Source: Acetobacteraceae bacterium
Lineage (GTDB): Bacteria > Pseudomonadota > Alphaproteobacteria > Acetobacterales > Acetobacteraceae
Direction: 5' to 3'
Length of the DNA: 5,182 nt
NCBI GenBank assembly: GCA_027311485.1
Contig: DAICYU010000333.1
Coordinates: 1 to 5,182, forward strand
The notes below the pieces were generated by a model that saw nothing but the letters and a program-made list of their open reading frames with translations, did not search any database and was not told the origin of the DNA. Both the position numbers and the translations under genes were made by a program. Below are positions 4,729 to 5,182 of this stretch, in pieces; position 1 is the stretch's first letter; each line of letters begins with the position of its first letter.

Positions 4729-5182
4729 ATGGCCAGAACCAGTACCGCCCGCGGAACGACCGCGAAGGCGAAAGCGCCTGCCCCGCAGGCAGCCGCAGAT
4801 CGGAAAAAGACAGCCGCTTCCACCGCAAAAAAGCCGGCCGCAAAAAAGACTGCCCTTGCTGCAAAGACACCGGCCGCAGCGCCGGCCAAGGCCCGTTCGG
4901 CCGCTCCGGCGGTGTCCGCGCCGAAGCAGGCTGCGGCGCCCAAGATGGCACCATCCCCCAAGTCTCCCGCGCCGGCGAAGTCGGCAGCCACAGGTACTGC
5001 GGCTGCGAGCGGCGCGTCGCGGGCCGCTGCGCTGAAAGCCGCGTCGGCGAAAGCGGCGTCGGCAAAGTCCGCGCCGGCCAAAGCCGTGCCGGCAAAGGGC
5101 GCCTCGGCACGGACCGCAGCCGCAACGACCGCGCTGGCAAAGTCCGCCTTGGCAAAATCCACACCGGTAAAATCCACACCGG
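4729..5182 (+). CDS. Histone H1-like Lys/Ala/Pro-rich protein, 3' end outside the window
   Basis: The frame opens at ATG 4729 and stays open to the window edge (151 codons, no stop), so the gene is partial. It starts MARTSTARGTTAKAKAPAPQ and is almost wholly Ala, Lys, Pro, Ser and Thr, with runs such as KKTAASTAKKPAAKK (26-40). This resembles bacterial histone H1-like or AlgP-type C-terminal tails, which bind DNA non-specifically through lysines and are intrinsically disordered; nucleoid binding is inferred. There are no acidic stretches, cysteines or membrane segments. From residue 103 the protein is a strict pentapeptide repeat beginning with Lys. A modest site, GGGA (4717-4720), lies 8 bases before the ATG. 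A hairpin separates it from the lactonase gene, so it may have its own promoter, though none is clear in the 60-base gap. A missing N-terminal or C-terminal folded domain cannot be excluded, since the 3' part is unseen. Confidence 0.75.
   Translation, partial: MARTSTARGTTAKAKAPAPQAAADRKKTAASTAKKPAAKKTALAAKTPAAAPAKARSAAPAVSAPKQAAAPKMAPSPKSPAPAKSAATGTAAASGASRAAALKAASAKAASAKSAPAKAVPAKGASARTAAATTALAKSALAKSTPVKSTP
5035..5182 (+). repeat. 15-bp in-register tandem repeat inside the histone-like gene
   Basis: Ten successive 15-bp units begin at 5035, 5050, 5065, 5080, 5095, 5110, 5125, 5140, 5155 and 5170, the last cut by the window edge. They encode KAASA, KAASA, KSAPA, KAVPA, KGASA, RTAAA, TTALA, KSALA, KSTPV and KSTP. 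The units are degenerate except that the final two are identical over the 13 bases visible, suggesting recent duplication. Each unit is a whole number of codons, so gain or loss of units would keep the frame. Confidence 0.8.

Noticed and set aside
4578..5177. Minus-strand open frame of 199 residues with ADFAxADFAD-like runs resembling a pentapeptide-repeat protein.
   Set aside because: The five-residue periodicity is the mirror image of the 15-bp KxAxA repeat on the plus strand, where lysine codons read as Phe in reverse. It also runs antisense into the lactonase 3' end and shows no supported start. The plus-strand reading has an ATG and a recognisable composition.

Overview
The window is a GC-rich bacterial chromosome segment, most likely from a proteobacterium. 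Betaproteobacteria are my best guess, inferred from the ETF-ubiquinone oxidoreductase type and the Ala/Pro/Lys-rich histone H1-like protein; this is not proven. Six protein genes can be supported, the last of them cut by the right edge. I see no rRNA, tRNA, CRISPR array, transposase or complete insertion sequence.

Left part (about 1-900): a two-gene toxin-antitoxin module on the minus strand. A RelE/HigB-like toxin (PF06296 type) is followed by a helix-turn-helix antitoxin, and the two reading frames overlap by 8 bp. A perfect 6-bp inverted repeat lies just upstream of the toxin and is a candidate operator. A stem-loop lies just after the antitoxin. Base composition here is clearly lower in GC than in the rest (hand counts: 50% for 1-60 and 47% for 541-600, against 78% for 1681-1740), so the module looks like accessory DNA next to core genes.

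Middle (about 1080-2800): on the minus strand, a full-length electron transfer flavoprotein-ubiquinone oxidoreductase, with an FAD-binding N-terminus and a four-cysteine iron-sulfur C-terminus. A strong hairpin lies just beyond its stop codon.

Right part (about 2800-5182), plus strand: divergent from the oxidoreductase is a tight two-gene unit. It encodes a duplicated CbiX/SirB-type chelatase-like protein, probably starting at TTG, and a seven-bladed beta-propeller lactonase of the YbhE/muconate-cyclase family, one base apart. A short hairpin follows. Then a lysine/alanine/proline-rich histone H1-like gene begins and runs off the window in a 15-bp tandem repeat.

How the genes work together: the toxin and antitoxin form one self-contained unit. 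The oxidoreductase serves respiratory electron entry from ETF. The chelatase-like and lactonase genes are cotranscribed and probably translationally coupled, but I see no known pathway linking them. The most interesting points are the asymmetric loss of a metal-ligand histidine in the N-terminal half of the chelatase-like protein, the pairing of that gene with a lactonase, and the in-register 15-bp repeat of the histone-like gene. I did not find a clearly new multi-gene system.
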